Assembly (NCBI GenBank): GCA_009763385.1
Contig: CM019824.1
Coordinates: 150,666,305 to 150,730,304, forward strand
Source: Coix lacryma-jobi var. lacryma-jobi
Lineage: Eukaryota > Streptophyta > Magnoliopsida > Poales > Poaceae
Length of the DNA: 64,000 nucleotides
Direction: 5' to 3'
Shown here one piece after another: positions 1 to 10,304 of this stretch. The notes beneath the pieces were generated by a model that searched no databases, was not told the origin of the DNA, and worked only from the letters and a program-made list of their open reading frames with translations. The translations under genes and the position numbers were made by a program. Positions within the stretch are counted from its first letter, which is position 1; each line of letters opens with the position of its first letter.

Positions 1-2885
1 GACGACATGGTCGCCAATCCGCCGCTCCTTCTCCGCCGGGAAGAAAGGCTACTCATCGATGCACTGCACCAACGGGGCCACCTCCTCCGCCAGCGACCAG
101 AAGCGTTCATGGTAACCATCGATACGTCGCTGCAGATCTGCAAATTGCATTTTCACGTTTTCCCGGTAAACTGCAAACGCCAAACAAGGGGTAAGACGAT
201 GACCACCTCCGACTTTGCTTCACCGAGAAGACTCACCAGCATGCATGGCCTGCCACTTGTGCACCTCCTCGCCGGACTTCGCCTTCTCCTCGGCCAGGAG
301 ACGCTTCTCCTCACCCGCCTGCATCGCCTCTACGAAGACAACTCCACGATTCAGGACTCTGACCAGATGGCGTACCAAGCAAAAGGGAGTATAGCGTCGT
401 CAACTCACGTGCGGCAAACTCGTCGGCCTTGTCGGCCTACAGCTGAAGCTAGAAATTCTCATGCTCCTGCTGCTGGATGATCTCCTCAAGCTCCCGAGAA
501 CGTGTGTGGGCATCCTCCAGATGCGCCTCCAAGCCAGCGAACTGGCCCTCGACGCGCCTTACCTCCGCCCGGAGCCGATCATTCTTCTTGGCCATCGGCG
601 CCATCCGGTCAATGGCGAGCTTACACTCCTCCCCGACCCTCAACAGGTACTGCAGGGAAACGACGACCAGCATGAACAAAAGCCATCCAGAAGTCAACAT
701 GAAGAGGTGAACGTACTCACCTGGATCCTCTCCAGCAACTTCGACGCATCACCCATGATGGCGTCCGTCGCCGCGCTCGCTGCCTCATCGTCAACCTCGA
801 CGACTTCGTCACCATTGACGCGGAAGCGACGGACAGAGCGCTTGGCTGGACCCACCTCCGGACGCTCCACCTCCTCGATCTCTGGCGAGGTAGGCGCCGC
901 TGCCTTCCTCTTCATTCCCCGGGCCCCACGACCCAAGGACCCAGCAACCGGCACCGCAGCTCCGCTCGTCGCTCCGCCTGCCCCAGAACTGGCCCCAGGC
1001 GATGGGGACGTAGGCCGCTCTGCCTCCTGAGGCTTGGGGACTTCACACACCTCCGGCCACTCCGCCTCCCGAGGCTCGGGGACTGTGGATGCCTCGACAT
1101 CCTCCACCGCCCTCGGCGCCTCCTCCGGCATCGCCGACTTCGCCGACCCCCCGGCGTCAGCTACTACAGGAGGGCTCGACTCCCTTCGACCACCGCCCTC
1201 GGTGTCCGGCACCTCTTCGGCATCCGCTGACCTGCAAAAGGCACGAACACGTCATCAACGCCCAACTCCGACCAGAGTAAGAATTTTATGGTTTGCAGGG
1301 GATACTTATAGGCCCGACACCTTCCTCTCCTGAGAGAACCGATGGGAGTGCGGATGCGCGCTACCCCCCGCGGACCCCTCCTGTGGCCTGGGCGCACCGG
1401 CCGCCCCACCAGACGACTTCTAGGCCTCCGGTGCCTGCTCCGGCGTCCGCGACGCCTTCGGCTTCGGCTTCGCCTTCGCCACTCCGCCACCGCGCCCCGC
1501 CGAGGACCGTTGCCCGAAACGGGCACTCAGCGGGACTTCGTCTCCACTGTCAGACTCGTCGTCCGACCAGTCGAAGACAATGCGGCGACGTTTTGCCGCT
1601 TCTTCATCAATGGTGAAGGCGCCACCGGTATCCAACGACACCTTCTTCTTTTTCGCAGGGGCAGCCTGGCGCTTTCCCTTCGGGTCAGCGCGGGCTCGCC
1701 GCCCCCTAAACCGGGGCTCAGGGACTCGGCTCCCCTCCTCCTCGCTGCTCTCGATCTCCTCTACGTCGACCTCCGTCGTGCCGTGACCACCGTCGCTGAC
1801 GTCCTCCCGCGGCGGGTCAATGCCCTTCGGCCACGCCTTCGACGGCGCTCGCGACACAAACGCTTCACGACCCTGCGCCATAAATTCATGACATTCAGCA
1901 TTCCGTCACGCATTTTAACGAACACATGCAGGGCAAAGATACTTACCTTCGGTGGAGGATACTCCAGAGAGTACGACCTCCGCAAATACTCCAGTTTCTT
2001 CCTCTTCTGCAGGTCGAACAGTGCCTCAACCCGCAGGAACACCACCTGCGCCAGCAGGGGCTCCGGCGCCTCCCGCGTACCATCATCCTTGTCCCCGGCA
2101 TACTCGTATGCCGGGTGTGCCCTCTCCTTGCAGGGCTGGCAACGCCGCTAGATGAAGTTCGTCGCCACTGCCACCCCGTCGACGCACCGCTTGTCGACCT
2201 GCTTCAAGAGCTCCTCCACCTGCTCCATCGTCGTCGTGCCGAGACGCTCCGACCACGATGGTAGCACCTTCGGCTCAAAGGCCGGGTCGCACCGCGGCCT
2301 CGGCGCCTCTTGATGGATGTAGAACCACTTGGGCTTATACTCCATCACCTTCGAAGGCAGTGGCATCGCAATGTACTTCTCCGCCATCCCGTCCTGCAGT
2401 TGAAGGTACACCGACCCGACGATGTTCGGCGCCCCGGTGTCGTTGATCTTCAGGCGGAAGAAGTAGTGGAAGAGGTTGAAGTGGGGCTCGATGCCCAAAT
2501 ATGCCTCACAGTAATGGATGAAGACTGCAATGTGCAACATCGTGTTTGGCGTCAGATTGCATAGTGCAACCTAGTAGTAGTCCAGCAACCCATGGAGGAA
2601 GGGGTGGACCGGGATGCCAAACCCGCACCTGAAGAACGCCTCGAAGACGACGAGCTCGAAGGTGTTCGGCGTTGGGAAATCCTCTAAGTACGCCTCCCTC
2701 CAGCCGCCGGTGAAGCTGTCCAGCAGCAGGCCGGCGAAGACGAGTTCCTCCAGATTCTCTCGGCGGAGAACACTCCACGTCCACACGCGGGCCCAGTGCG
2801 GCATCTCGATGCGATCGTTGGACGCCTCCTTCGCCGCCTTCTTCGCCTTCGCCGCAACTCCACGAGTGCGCCTTCCGCCCGCCAT
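1..2885 (-). pseudogene. Antisense ORF protein of Tat-type element (Transposase_28-like N-terminus), broken
   Basis: Read on the - strand from about 2885, the first ~240 codons (2885-2148) resemble the 'putative gypsy type transposon' domain (Transposase_28, PF04195) of grass retroelement proteins, with the family phrases GIPVHPFLHGLLDYY and AYLGIEPHFNLFHYFF. An in-frame TAG at 2571-2573 interrupts the domain. Downstream pieces continue as separate blocks: an acidic and basic low-complexity section (1881-1420, with a KKKK run and acidic clusters), a Pro/Ala/Glu-rich section (1212-694), and a coiled-coil-like section (700-449). The breaks may include introns, because several junctions have GT/AG dinucleotides. 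The molecular role of this protein is unknown, and nothing suggests a host gene. Confidence 0.6.
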
Positions 2886-3979
2886 CGACAGTGATGAGGT
2901 GAGGATTTCGATCTAGATCTGGATCTACAGTGTTTTTGTGCTCAGAATCGCTCATGCATGAGAAGGAAGTGAAGCAGACGAAGCGACCGAGGCGCGAGCA
3001 AATGACCAAGTGGGGAACCACCGCAGTCCGACTCTCCTTTTTATATGGCGCGGCCCGACCCTTCAGCTCCAGGGTTCCTGGGAACTCGTGCCCATTCCTC
3101 CCACGAGTGCCACGGCGCCTATGGTAACCGCACGCGCACGCCCTCAATGCGTCCGCCTTAATAGGCCGCTGGGCTTTTGATTTCCAAAACGGCATGTCCG
3201 TTCGCCTTCGTTATTTCTTCAATCTCAATTACTTTATGCCAGTAAATGCGATACTAATGCACGGGGACTGACCAACCCCCCTAGTTCTAATGTCCATTTC
3301 AGGGGAATAGTAAGCTCTACAGTTCCTGGTCGGCGCTACAGCAACCCTCGGGGACTGTAGATCTCCAACTTCAAACTCGAGGACTCTCCCCTCACATTTA
3401 TACTAATGCATTTTCTTTGGCCCTGCTACAAGAACCATGCTGCTTCTTACAGCAGGCCTGGGGACTACGTGTACACACGTCATTTTTTCTTTCGTAAAAA
3501 TGACTCTGTTTCATGCAGGAAAATTACAAGCTTGGCACCACGTGCCTACAGCACCTACTCCCAAGCTCGGGGACTAAGTGGATACACTTCACCTAGCGGT
3601 GAATGTATTGTTCATCTTTTTCTTTTACAGCTTGATGCGGACTAGCTCGGACTTCAACCAGAACGCCATCGGCTACTGGTGTCTAGCCAAGTCCCAAGTA
3701 GATACACTTCACCAGATGAAAGATCTTCAAAAATTTTCTTGCAACACCTTGCATCCCTTTTGCAGGACGATGCAGAATACTCCACACGGCTGCACTTCAG
3801 CTATAGCTCTGGCTGCTACGTTCGCGACCAACTTAACCTGGTCGGAAGCCAACTACAGGTGCAACCGCGACCAGGCGACCTGGTCGGAAGACGCCTACAC
3901 TGATATGCGACCAGACCCAACCTGCTCGGAAGACTTCACGACGCCCAGCACAATGGATGCAAAGTGCTCGGGGACTAGC
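2886..3979. other. Non-coding interior between antisense ORF and 3' LTR
   Basis: No plausible protein is visible. The segment carries repeated short phrases such as 'ctcggggactg' and 'gatacacttcacc' at intervals of 80-150 bp, as is common next to Tat-type 3' LTRs. It ends at a purine-rich segment (about 3961-3979) that could serve as the plus-strand primer (PPT). Confidence 0.5.
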
Positions 3980-4310
3980 TGTGGGGATATTACACCCGTA
4001 TACCCCCATGACACGACTTGGGCTCTCCTGCAGACACGGCCCAACCAGAAGGCCTTGCGGCCCGCGACCAGGTCGTCGCGGCCGCCAAGGACTCTCCCGA
4101 TGACTTGCTCGACAAGGAAGATCCGAATAGATAGACCCGGATTCCTTGCCAAAAGGAACCGATTGTAATCTATTACGATTCGGTAAGTTGTAACCCTGCT
4201 CCCTGACTATATAAGGCAAGCAGGGACCCCCTCTCAAGACAGCTCAGATCCATCAGATCACACGCCATATTCCAATCCATCAATACAAACCAGCCACCAG
4301 AACACAGGAC
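3980..4310 (+). repeat. Truncated LTR of the left Tat-type element
   Basis: Begins with TGTGGGGATATTACACC directly after a purine-rich PPT-like run. It contains a TATA box (TATATAAG at 4208-4215) in the phrase 'ctatataaggcaagcaggg', shared almost word for word with the LTR that starts at 63515. Similarity to that LTR stops near 'acaggac' at 4301-4310. The LTR therefore appears to have lost its 3' (U5) end, and no closing CA or target duplication is found. Confidence 0.7.
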
Positions 4311-4509
4311 ATATCCTTCTATTCTCAAATATGCTTTTCTCTAAATAATGATATAGAGTCTCATACGATCATTAGTGATAAACTTTCTTAGGAGGAAACT
4401 CTTTGTTTGGTCACTGTTCTAGAAAAAGCAGTGTTCTACTTTTGGCTACTCACTTCGACACCTCAAGGGAATCAGTATTGCTCTCTACACACAACGCAAC
4501 CCTATGGAT
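4311..4509. other. Unassigned junction sequence
   Basis: About 200 bp between the broken LTR and the first recognisable codons of the Athila-like pol. It is AT-rich with no clear protein, repeat or terminal motif. It may be further decayed upstream pol of the next element. Confidence 0.3.
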
Positions 4510-4600
4510 CCAGAATCCACACGTTCTAGGGAGCCCTAGCATAGCCTAAATAATGCGATGAGAGAAGTCATTAAGAAAGAGGTTCTGAAGTTGTTACATG

Positions 4601-5057
4601 CACTACTAGAGAAAAGGCCTTTGGTCGATCTATCAACTGAGTTTTAGTCTCGACAAAAAATTGCGTCTGGGGCTAAAGACTTGTAGTCCCGGTTGGTGTT
4701 ACCAACCGGGACTAAAGGCCAACCTTTAGTCCCAGTTGGTAATACCAACCGGGGCTAAAGGGTGACCTTTTAGTCCCGGTTAGTGTTACCAACCCAGGCT
4801 AAAGGTTTTCCACCCGAGACTAATTAAAGGTCCTTCACAAGTGAATTCAAAAGGAAAGCGTCCAGAACTATATCACGCGAGTTGTGTAGCTGAGTTGGTA
4901 AGCGAGTTTATGCGTGAGGCAACAGGTGTTGAGTTCGAATCTCACACAACACACATTTATTTTTTCTCCTGGGACCTTTGGTTTCTTAGTCCCGATCGGG
5001 ACAACTGGGGCTAAAGCCCATTTTCAACCAGGGTTAAAGCCCCCTTCTCTAGTAGTG
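4601..5057. mobile_element. 457-bp non-autonomous CACTA element (MITE-like)
   Basis: The terminal inverted repeat CACTACTAGAGAA is exact at both ends, flanked by a 3-bp target duplication ATG (4598-4600 and 5058-5060), as expected for CACTA (En/Spm) transposons. Subterminal palindromes of the type TTTAGTCCCGGTTGGT / ACCAACCGGGACTAAA are the kind found in grass Rim2/Hipa/Caspar CACTA families. There is no coding capacity. It contains a tRNA-like segment at 4881-4950. Removing the element rejoins the Athila-like RT. Confidence 0.93.
4881..4950 (+). ncRNA. tRNA-like module inside the 457-bp CACTA element
   Basis: The segment opens with GTTGTGT and closes with ACACAAC, an exact 7-bp pair like an acceptor stem. 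It contains an A-box-like TAGCTGAGTTGG (4887-4898) and a B-box-like GAGTTCGAATCT (4931-4942), spaced as in a tRNA gene. The T-arm stem is imperfect and no convincing anticodon arm can be drawn. It is best read as a tRNA-derived or tRNA-mimic sequence with Pol III promoter potential, not a working tRNA gene. Confidence 0.55.
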
Positions 5058-7510
5058 ATGCTAGGATAAAGTTGTTGCCTAATAAGAAGAGAGACATGAT
5101 TATTGTTAAAAATGAGAAAAATGAATTAATTCAGCTAAGAAAAGTCACAGGATGGCAGATGTGCATTGATTATTGAAAACTCAACAAGGCAACAAAGAAA
5201 CATCATTTTGCATTACCCTTCATCGATGAAATGTTGGAGAGATTAGCAAATATTCTTTCTTTTATTTTCTTGACAAGTATTCAGGCTATCATCAAATCTT
5301 GATCCATCCTAATGACCAAAGCAAAACCACTTTTACTTGTCTCTAAGGAACTTATGCTATTGCAGGATGTCCTTTGGACTATGCAATGGTCCTACTTCTT
5401 TTCAAAGGTGTATGATGTCTATATTTCTGATATAATGGAAGAAATCATGGAAGTTTTTATGGATGAATTTTATTTTATGAAAAAACTTTCAATGATTGTC
5501 TTGAAAATTTAGACAAGTTTTTGCAAAGGTGTGAAGAAAAACACTTAGAGAAAATGTCATTTCATGTTTTGAGAAGGCATAGTGCTTGGACGACATAGGG
5601 TGTCCGAACGTGGGATACAGATAGACAAGGCTAAGATGATAGAAGTAATAGAACAACTACCTCCTCCCGCAAATATCATAGAGATCTGCAGTTTCTTTGG
5701 TCATGTGGCGTTTTATCACCGCTTTATAAACAATTTTTTGCATATTGCTAGACCTCTAACGAATCTTTTAGCTAAGGATGCTCCTTTTAAATTTGATGAT
5801 GAATGTTTAAATATTTTGAAATTCTAAAAATGCTCTTATTTCTGCACTGATCATTCAACCCATTGACTGGTCTTTACCTTTTGAAATCATGTGTGATGCA
5901 AGTGATTACATTGTGGGTGCAGTTTTAGGTCAAACTAAAGAAAAAACATCACATAATTTATTATGCTAGTAAAACTTAGATAGGACCTCAAGTTAATTAT
6001 GCAACAATTGAAAAAGAGCATTTGGTTGTTGTTTTGCCATCGATAAGTTTAGGCCTTATTTAGTAGGAGCTAAAATTATTATTTACACTGATCATGCTTC
6101 TTTAAAATACCTGCCTTGCTAAGAAAGATTCTAAACATTGGCTTATAAGATGGATTCTTTTACTTTAAGAATTTGGTTTAGAAATAAAATATAAAAAGGG
6201 AGTACAAAATTCTATGGATGATCATTTATTGAGAATGCAGTTTGAAGATCCATAGGAATTGCCCATCAAGTCTCAGTCTCTATGAGACGACATGCTCCTA
6301 AAAAATCACCAGCTCTGACCCTTGGTATACAAATATTGTTAATTTCTTGGTTATAGGTTATGCACTGCCAAGGCAGAACAATCTAAAGTTTATATCTGAA
6401 AGGTGTCTCCATATATGGGGTGAGCCGCACCCCTACAAAGTCTGCTCAGATGGCCTACTTAGAAGATGTGTGCCGTTAAAAGAAGGGATCAAGATCATCA
6501 GGAATGCCACTCAACACCATATGGAGTGCATTATGGGGCATTCAACACTCAATGAAAAATTTAGCAAATTGGATTCTTGTGGACAACCATGTATGATGAC
6601 ACAAAAGACTTCATCCAAAGTTTCAGCTTATGCCAGAGACATGGGAACATCAATTCTAGAGATGTCATGCCACTCACCAACAACCTCCAGATCGAGCCCT
6701 TCGATGTCTGGGGTATTGAGTACATGGGGGCATTTACAAAATCAAAGAATTGTGAATACATCTTGATCGCAGTTGATTATGTTTCAAAGTGGGTAGAAGC
6801 CTTGCCTTGTCAAGTTGTCAACTCCAAAAATTCCAAGAAGTTGTTTGAAGAGACAATATTTCCACGTTTTGGTGTTCGAAGAATGGTAACTAGTGGTAGA
6901 GGCTCTCATTTCATTGATAAGAGTTTTTGCAAGTATTTATCCAATCATGGGATCTGTCACAACTCCATATCATCCTCATACATTAGACAAACATATCAAG
7001 AACATTCTGCAAAAGATAGTTAATGAAATGGGGACGACATGGAAGGGTCGACTACATGAAGCATTATGGGTCTACAGAACATCTTATAAACACCTCTTGG
7101 GATGTCATCTTATCAATTAGTATATGGGAAGACATGTCATCTACCCATCGAGCTTGAATTCAAAACCCACTAGGCCATCAAACAATGAAACATGGATCTT
7201 GAAGCCGCCAGAAAAAAGATGCAACTCACTGAACTAGAAAAATGATACGAAAAAGCAAATCATAATGCCAAGATCTACAAGGAGAGAAATAAAGAGATGG
7301 CATGACAAAAGATCAAAGAAAAAGGAATTCAAACAAGGTGATAAAGTGCTACTCTTCAACTATAGGGTAAAGCTCTTTGGTCTTGGAAAACTTTGAAGTA
7401 AATGGGAGGGACCATTCAAAGTTATAATTACTTCGTCACATGGAGCGGTAACACTTCAAAACGACAAAGGTATACGTAAGTTATTCAAGGTAAATAAATA
7501 TTCATCGCCT

Positions 7511-7953
7511 TAAAGTTGGTACCATTGGGAGAGTGTTCTCTAGATATAACTTTGTGACTAAAACTAGGTAGCGACATGTTTTGATGTGTTTGATCGTGTA
7601 AATATTACTTATATATAAACAAGGTCACCTTATAATGAAGCTCACGATCAATTCGGGCGGTGATATCTGGACCCAGTGCAAATGAATGTGGTTCAAGAAA
7701 AGGGTAGTCTGAGTTAACATTTTCTAGCATGGCAACCATAAGAAAGCTACGGGGCTGATTGGTTGACAGAAGTGAGACGAACGTGGCTAACCAAATAATA
7801 TAGACTTGCATGCGTCAGACCTGTCCAAACTTAGCCTGTCCGGCAGATACGAGTCAACGCTCGTCATTTCTCTGAACCAATCACGCCCTATAGTGTCCAA
7901 CTTTGTCCTGCTGTCCTTTGCAAAAAGAAAAAGAAAAAGAAAAAAGAAAAAAC
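7511..7953. other. Unassigned sequence upstream of the promoter CACTA element
   Basis: No gene or repeat boundary is recognised. It ends in an A-rich run (7920-7950) directly before the CACTA target duplication. It could be distal promoter of the ABCG gene or further repeat debris. Confidence 0.3.
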
Positions 7954-8296
7954 GGTCACTACAGCAGAACGAGGCTTTGCTGAGTGCTGGAAGCACTCGG
8001 CGAAGGCCCTTTCGCACTCGGCGAAGCCTTCGCCGAGTGCCGCACTTAGCGAAGGGCACTCGGCGAAGAATATAACGGCAAAGATTTCTTTGCCGAGTGC
8101 CAAATATCGGGCACTCGGCGAAGGCTTCGCCGAGTGCTGACATATTTGGCACTCGGCAAAGAAAAAAATAAAAAACCCTCGAAAAAATAGGAAAAATTTT
8201 TTATTTAATTGGAGGAGGGGCCCACTGGGCAGCGCCCACTTGTCGCCCTCGAAATTGCAAGATCTACTATTTTTCAAGTAATTTTCTCTCACGCAG

Positions 8297-8360
8297 TCAG
8301 CAGGATTCGAACTCACGACCTCTCGTTCGCGCGGAGCCTCCTCTACCACTGCACTACACA
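8297..8360 (-). ncRNA. tRNA-like module inside the 1.6-kb CACTA element
   Basis: On the - strand, an A-box-like TAGTGCAGTGGTAG (complement of 8343-8356) is followed about 30 nt later by a B-box-like AGTTCGAATCC (complement of 8303-8313). The acceptor and T stems do not pair well, so a functional tRNA is unlikely. The same design, in a better preserved form, occurs in the CACTA element at 40255-41026. Confidence 0.5.
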
Positions 8361-9049
8361 CTCATATACGTTCCATCTCCGTTTCGATTACCCATATATT
8401 ATACTAAACCATATGTAACTTGCTTATTTGAGGCCCTAAACGAATTCAAATGAAAAAATTGTAAACTACAAAGTTTTCTAACTTTTCAAGATCTACAACT
8501 TTTATTTTGGTAGTTTTTCCATCCGAGGTCGTTTATAAAAATTTGAATTTTAAATTTTATAATTTGAAACGTAGTTTTCGTTGACAAGATGATTTCAAAT
8601 CAAAAAGTTGTCAACACCAAAGTTTCATAACTTTTCGAGATCTACAACTTTCATTTTGGTCATTTCTCCATCTGAGGTATTTTGAAAAATTTGAATTTTA
8701 AAATTTTCAAATTCGACGCAGTTTTGCATAACTAGATGACTTCAAATTAAAAAGTTATCAACTACAAACTTTCATAACTTGTCAAGATCTACAAAGTTTA
8801 TTTTGGTTGTTTGACTATTTGTGCATCCGACATTGTGGTTCTAATATTATTCATAAACATTATATATCACTCTTGTAGTTTTATAAACTACCGGAGAGAT
8901 ATATAAGATTTATGAACGAATTTATTTTAAGTTTGTCAAATGAAAAAATCAACAAAACAAAAATTGTTCATCTTGATAAGTTAACCAACTTTGTAGTTAA
9001 AAACTTTTTCATTTGGATTAATTTACTGCTTCAAAATATAATTTAAAAA

Positions 9050-9578
9050 CTGGCTTTGCCGAGTGTCAGAAAAAAAACACTAGGCAAAGAGCTCTTTGCC
9101 GAGTGCCACGTGGCTGGCACTCGGCAAAGGCACCTCTTTGCCGAGTGCCAGCCACATGGCACTCGGCAAAGACCCGACCACGTGGCACAGTTCGGGGCCA
9201 CATTCTTTGCCGAGTGCCACGTGGCCGGCACTCGGCAAAGGCACCTCTTTGCCGAGTGCCAGCCACGTGGCACTCGGCAAAGAACCGCCCACGTGGCACA
9301 ATTCGGGGCCACATGCTTTGCCGAGTGCCACGTGGCTGGCACTCGGCAAAGAGGGGCTCTTTGCCGAGTGCCGGCCACGTGGCACTCGGCAAAGCATGCT
9401 TCCCCTCTTTGCCGAGTGCCGGCCACGTGGCACTCGGCAAAGCATGCTTTGCCTTGTGTTTGCGCTTTGCCGAGTGCCACGTGACCGGCACTCGGCAAAG
9501 AGGCTCTTTGCCTAGTGCCCGAAATTTGGCACTCGGCAAAGCCACAGGCACTCGGCAAAGATTGATTTTCGCGTAGTG
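9050..9578. repeat. Subterminal inverted-motif array of CACTA element
   Basis: Alternating GCACTCGGCAAAG and CTTTGCCGAGTGC units separated by 5-25 bp, many facing each other across a short CACGTGGC/GCCACGTG centre. This is the right-end transposase-binding region of the element at 7957-9578. Because the motif length suits translation in all frames, it produces long spurious ORFs on both strands. Confidence 0.85.
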
Positions 9579-9581
9579 GGT

Positions 9582-9815
9582 GTCCTACTGTGTGCCATTC
9601 AAATTTTCGATCCCTACCATAAAACAAAATGCATTATTGAATATTTATATCCACCCATGCGTAGTATAAATACACATGCGTGTGCGCGCAAAGTCGATAA
9701 TCCTGTAGTATCTACTCATACATTTCCTAACTAGGCTCTGAATCCGATTGTTCCAAGGAGCTGGAGTACTAGACCTAGACCTAGCTAGACTAGAGAAGAT
9801 TTGTACAGTATCAGC
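9582..9815 (+). promoter_or_regulatory. Core promoter and 5' leader of the ABCG gene
   Basis: A TATA box, TATAAATA, lies at 9665-9672, about 145 bp upstream of the chosen ATG at 9816. Transcription would start around 9695-9705, giving a leader of roughly 110-120 nt. The CACTA element ends at 9578, so only about 85 bp of non-transposon sequence separate the transposon from the TATA box. Distal promoter elements have been moved away or replaced. The start site is inferred, not seen. Confidence 0.55.
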
Positions 9816-10304
9816 ATGGCGACCTCGTCACCACTGCCACGCTGGTGGCCGCCGCCGACGCTGAGCCCGTCGTCGCGACCATTTCGTGGTTCTTCTTCAA
9901 CTGCTGCCGGCGGCGGCACCCGCATGATGCACCTGTTCAGCGCCGTACTTGCAGCCTTCCGTGGGCGTGGTCGTGCTGCCTCGGTAGCAGCAGGGGAGGC
10001 ACAGCCGCCGGCACCGCCGCCGCTGCCACCGGCCGTCGAGGCCGTGGGTGGCCCTCGTTATTCCGGGTTTGATGTCGTCGATGATCACCATCACCTTGAC
10101 GGCCGCCGCATGGTGGACGGCGTCCGTCGCGAGGGTGGCGTGTTCATAACGTGGGAGGACGTTTGGGTGACGGCGGTCGACGGCAGGGGGCACGCCGCCA
10201 CCATTCTGCACGGCGTCAGCGGCAGCGCGCGCCCTGGCGAGGTGTTGGCCATCATGGGACCCTCCGGCTGTGGCAAGACCACACACTGCTCGACGCCTTG
10301 GCCG
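9816..10304 (+). CDS. ABCG exon 1: N-terminus through Walker A
   Basis: The ATG at 9816 follows an in-frame upstream TTG that is not a likely plant start. The N-terminal ~110 residues are Pro/Ala/Gly-rich and poorly conserved. The nucleotide-binding domain begins at VFITWEDVWVTAVDG (near 10140), and the Walker A GPSGCGKTT is at 10257-10283. Directly after it, the ACAC run at 10281-10288 is two bases longer than the frame allows, so the following codons (family: LLDALAG) shift. The exon ends at 10304 before a GT donor; without the two extra bases its phase joins exon 2 exactly. Confidence 0.85.

Larger units (their letters stand above)
1..4310 (+). mobile_element. 3' part of a Tat-lineage Ty3/gypsy LTR retrotransposon
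   Basis: The left end of the window is the interior and 3' LTR of an LTR element. The LTR (from 3980) has its TATA box on the + strand, while all recognisable coding sequence in the interior (about 1-2885) is on the - strand. That layout, an antisense ORF between pol and the 3' LTR, is known for the Tat lineage of grass gypsy elements. The stretch 2900-3979 is non-coding interior with several short recurrences of a 'ctcggggact' motif, and it ends in a polypurine-rich segment before the LTR. No sense gag or pol is visible here; it may lie beyond the left edge. The lineage is inferred from architecture and protein similarity. Confidence 0.75.
4510..7510 (+). pseudogene. Decayed Athila-like Ty3/gypsy pol (RT, RNase H, integrase)
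   Basis: Fragments in shifting frames follow the order of a gypsy polyprotein. The RT start (codons like REVIKKEVLKLL, then CIDY.KLNKATKKHHFALPF near 5160-5220) is followed by RT/RNase H text (VSERGIQIDKAKMIEVIE near 5600; IMCDASDYIVGAVLGQTK near 5890), then integrase (FDVWGIEYMGAF near 6700, VDYVSKWVEALPC near 6770, GSHFIDKSF near 6900) and a C-terminal integrase tail (GDKVLLFNYRVKLF near 7340). This wording matches the Athila branch. Many stops and frameshifts are present and no LTRs are seen, so this is an old dead copy. A CACTA MITE (4601-5057) interrupts its RT domain. Confidence 0.8.
7957..9578. mobile_element. 1.6-kb non-autonomous CACTA element just upstream of the ABCG gene
   Basis: Starts CACTACAGCAGAAC and ends in a tail reading inward CACTACGCGAAAATC, flanked by the 3-bp duplication GGT (7954-7956 and 9579-9581). 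Both ends are packed with subterminal motifs of the form CTTTGCCGAGTGCC and its complement; the right array (9050-9570) has more than a dozen copies, often as facing pairs around CACGTGGC. Such arrays bind the TNPA-type protein in En/Spm elements. The interior has no transposase. It holds a tRNA-like segment (8297-8360, - strand) and an AT-rich body with a repeated phrase 'aactacaaagttt..aacttttc'. Confidence 0.9.

Noticed and set aside
1342..2151. 269-codon ORF on + and similar + ORFs over 1-3200 and 31000-34700
   Set aside because: Shadows of the antisense ORF proteins of the Tat-type elements; Arg/Leu/Pro-rich with no conserved feature.
8297..8360. Functional tRNA gene
   Set aside because: A and B boxes are present, but the acceptor and T stems do not pair and no anticodon arm can be drawn. 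The segment lies within a transposon.
9050..9570. CRISPR-like regularly spaced repeats
   Set aside because: The units are inverted and direct copies with variable spacing inside a CACTA terminus of a plant genome.
9043..9627. Several long ORFs on both strands with repeated LPSA/FAEC/CRVP phrases
   Set aside because: They are translations of the GCCGAGTGCC/GGCACTCGGC subterminal array of the CACTA element, open in all frames because of the motif length and composition.
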